A stretch of DNA of 13,145 nucleotides from J084 sp964471405 (lineage in GTDB: Bacteria > Pseudomonadota > Alphaproteobacteria > Sphingomonadales > Rhodothalassiaceae), in assembly GCA_964471405.1 (NCBI GenBank), contig CAYYGH010000065.1, positions 1 through 13,145 of the forward strand, in the 5' to 3' direction. Below, one piece after another: positions 13,103 to 13,145 of this stretch; within the stretch, counting starts at the first letter, position 1; the number at the start of each line of letters is the position of its first letter. A program made the position numbers and the translations under genes. The notes beneath the pieces were generated by a model that ran no database searches, was not told the origin of the DNA, and worked only from the letters and a program-made list of their open reading frames with translations.

Positions 13103-13145
13103 AGGCGGAGAGAGCACCCGGCGCTAAGGGATGCCGTCCCCAAAG

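Larger units (their letters stand above)
12803..13145 (+). other. Gene-free right end with inverted repeats
   Basis: No credible gene is seen in the last 343 bases. The stretch contains an inverted repeat of GCCCGCCG/CGGCGGGC (12816-12823 with 12861-12868), a 9-bp inverted repeat (12892-12900 with 12920-12928), a TGACGA/TCGTCA pair (12945-12965) and copy B of the dispersed repeat. None of the hairpins has a T-run, so no terminator for the metallopeptidase gene can be named. Confidence 0.6.

Overview
This 13.1 kb window is GC-rich chromosomal DNA from an alphaproteobacterium. The clearest lineage clues are an RcdA/DUF1465-family protein, a PAS_5-type single-domain protein, and a fatty acyl-AMP ligase next to an extended-SDR gene, the arrangement known from alphaproteobacterial ceramide synthesis. 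A Rhodospirillales-like host fits, but nothing here fixes the genus. I see no phage, plasmid, transposase, CRISPR, rRNA or tRNA.

Left part (1-3810): a small exported protein of unknown function (possibly cut by the window edge) ends at a strong intrinsic terminator. A PAS protein lies convergent to it. Next, on the minus strand, comes a purine/methionine salvage pair: mtnP (methylthioadenosine phosphorylase) makes adenine and apt turns adenine into AMP; the two genes overlap by ATGA. Divergent from mtnP are an alkyltransferase-like (ATL) DNA-lesion-binding protein and a two-helix NrtS-type nitrate/nitrite transporter, overlapping by GTGA.

Middle (3811-7546): about 1.07 kb without a credible gene holds a dense set of repeats and hairpins, then a good promoter and leader hairpin for ndk (nucleoside diphosphate kinase). 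An RcdA-family gene and an alanine/serine-glyoxylate-type aminotransferase follow on the plus strand, the latter ending in a long hairpin.

Right part (7547-13145): a 420-base convergent gap contains a plausible minus-strand small RNA with its own terminator. The minus-strand acyl-AMP ligase and SDR genes are translationally coupled and could supply activated fatty acid and a keto-reduction step for ceramide or another lipid. Divergent from them are a class-V PLP enzyme lacking the desulfurase cysteine and a minimal zincin metallopeptidase. The last 340 bases have no gene and carry a second, inverted copy of a repeat also found upstream of ndk.

Most genes are ordinary housekeeping or accessory functions. 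The least explained DNA is the repeat family (4031-4440 and 12983-13102) and the candidate small RNA at 7701-7830. I did not find a convincing new multi-gene system.
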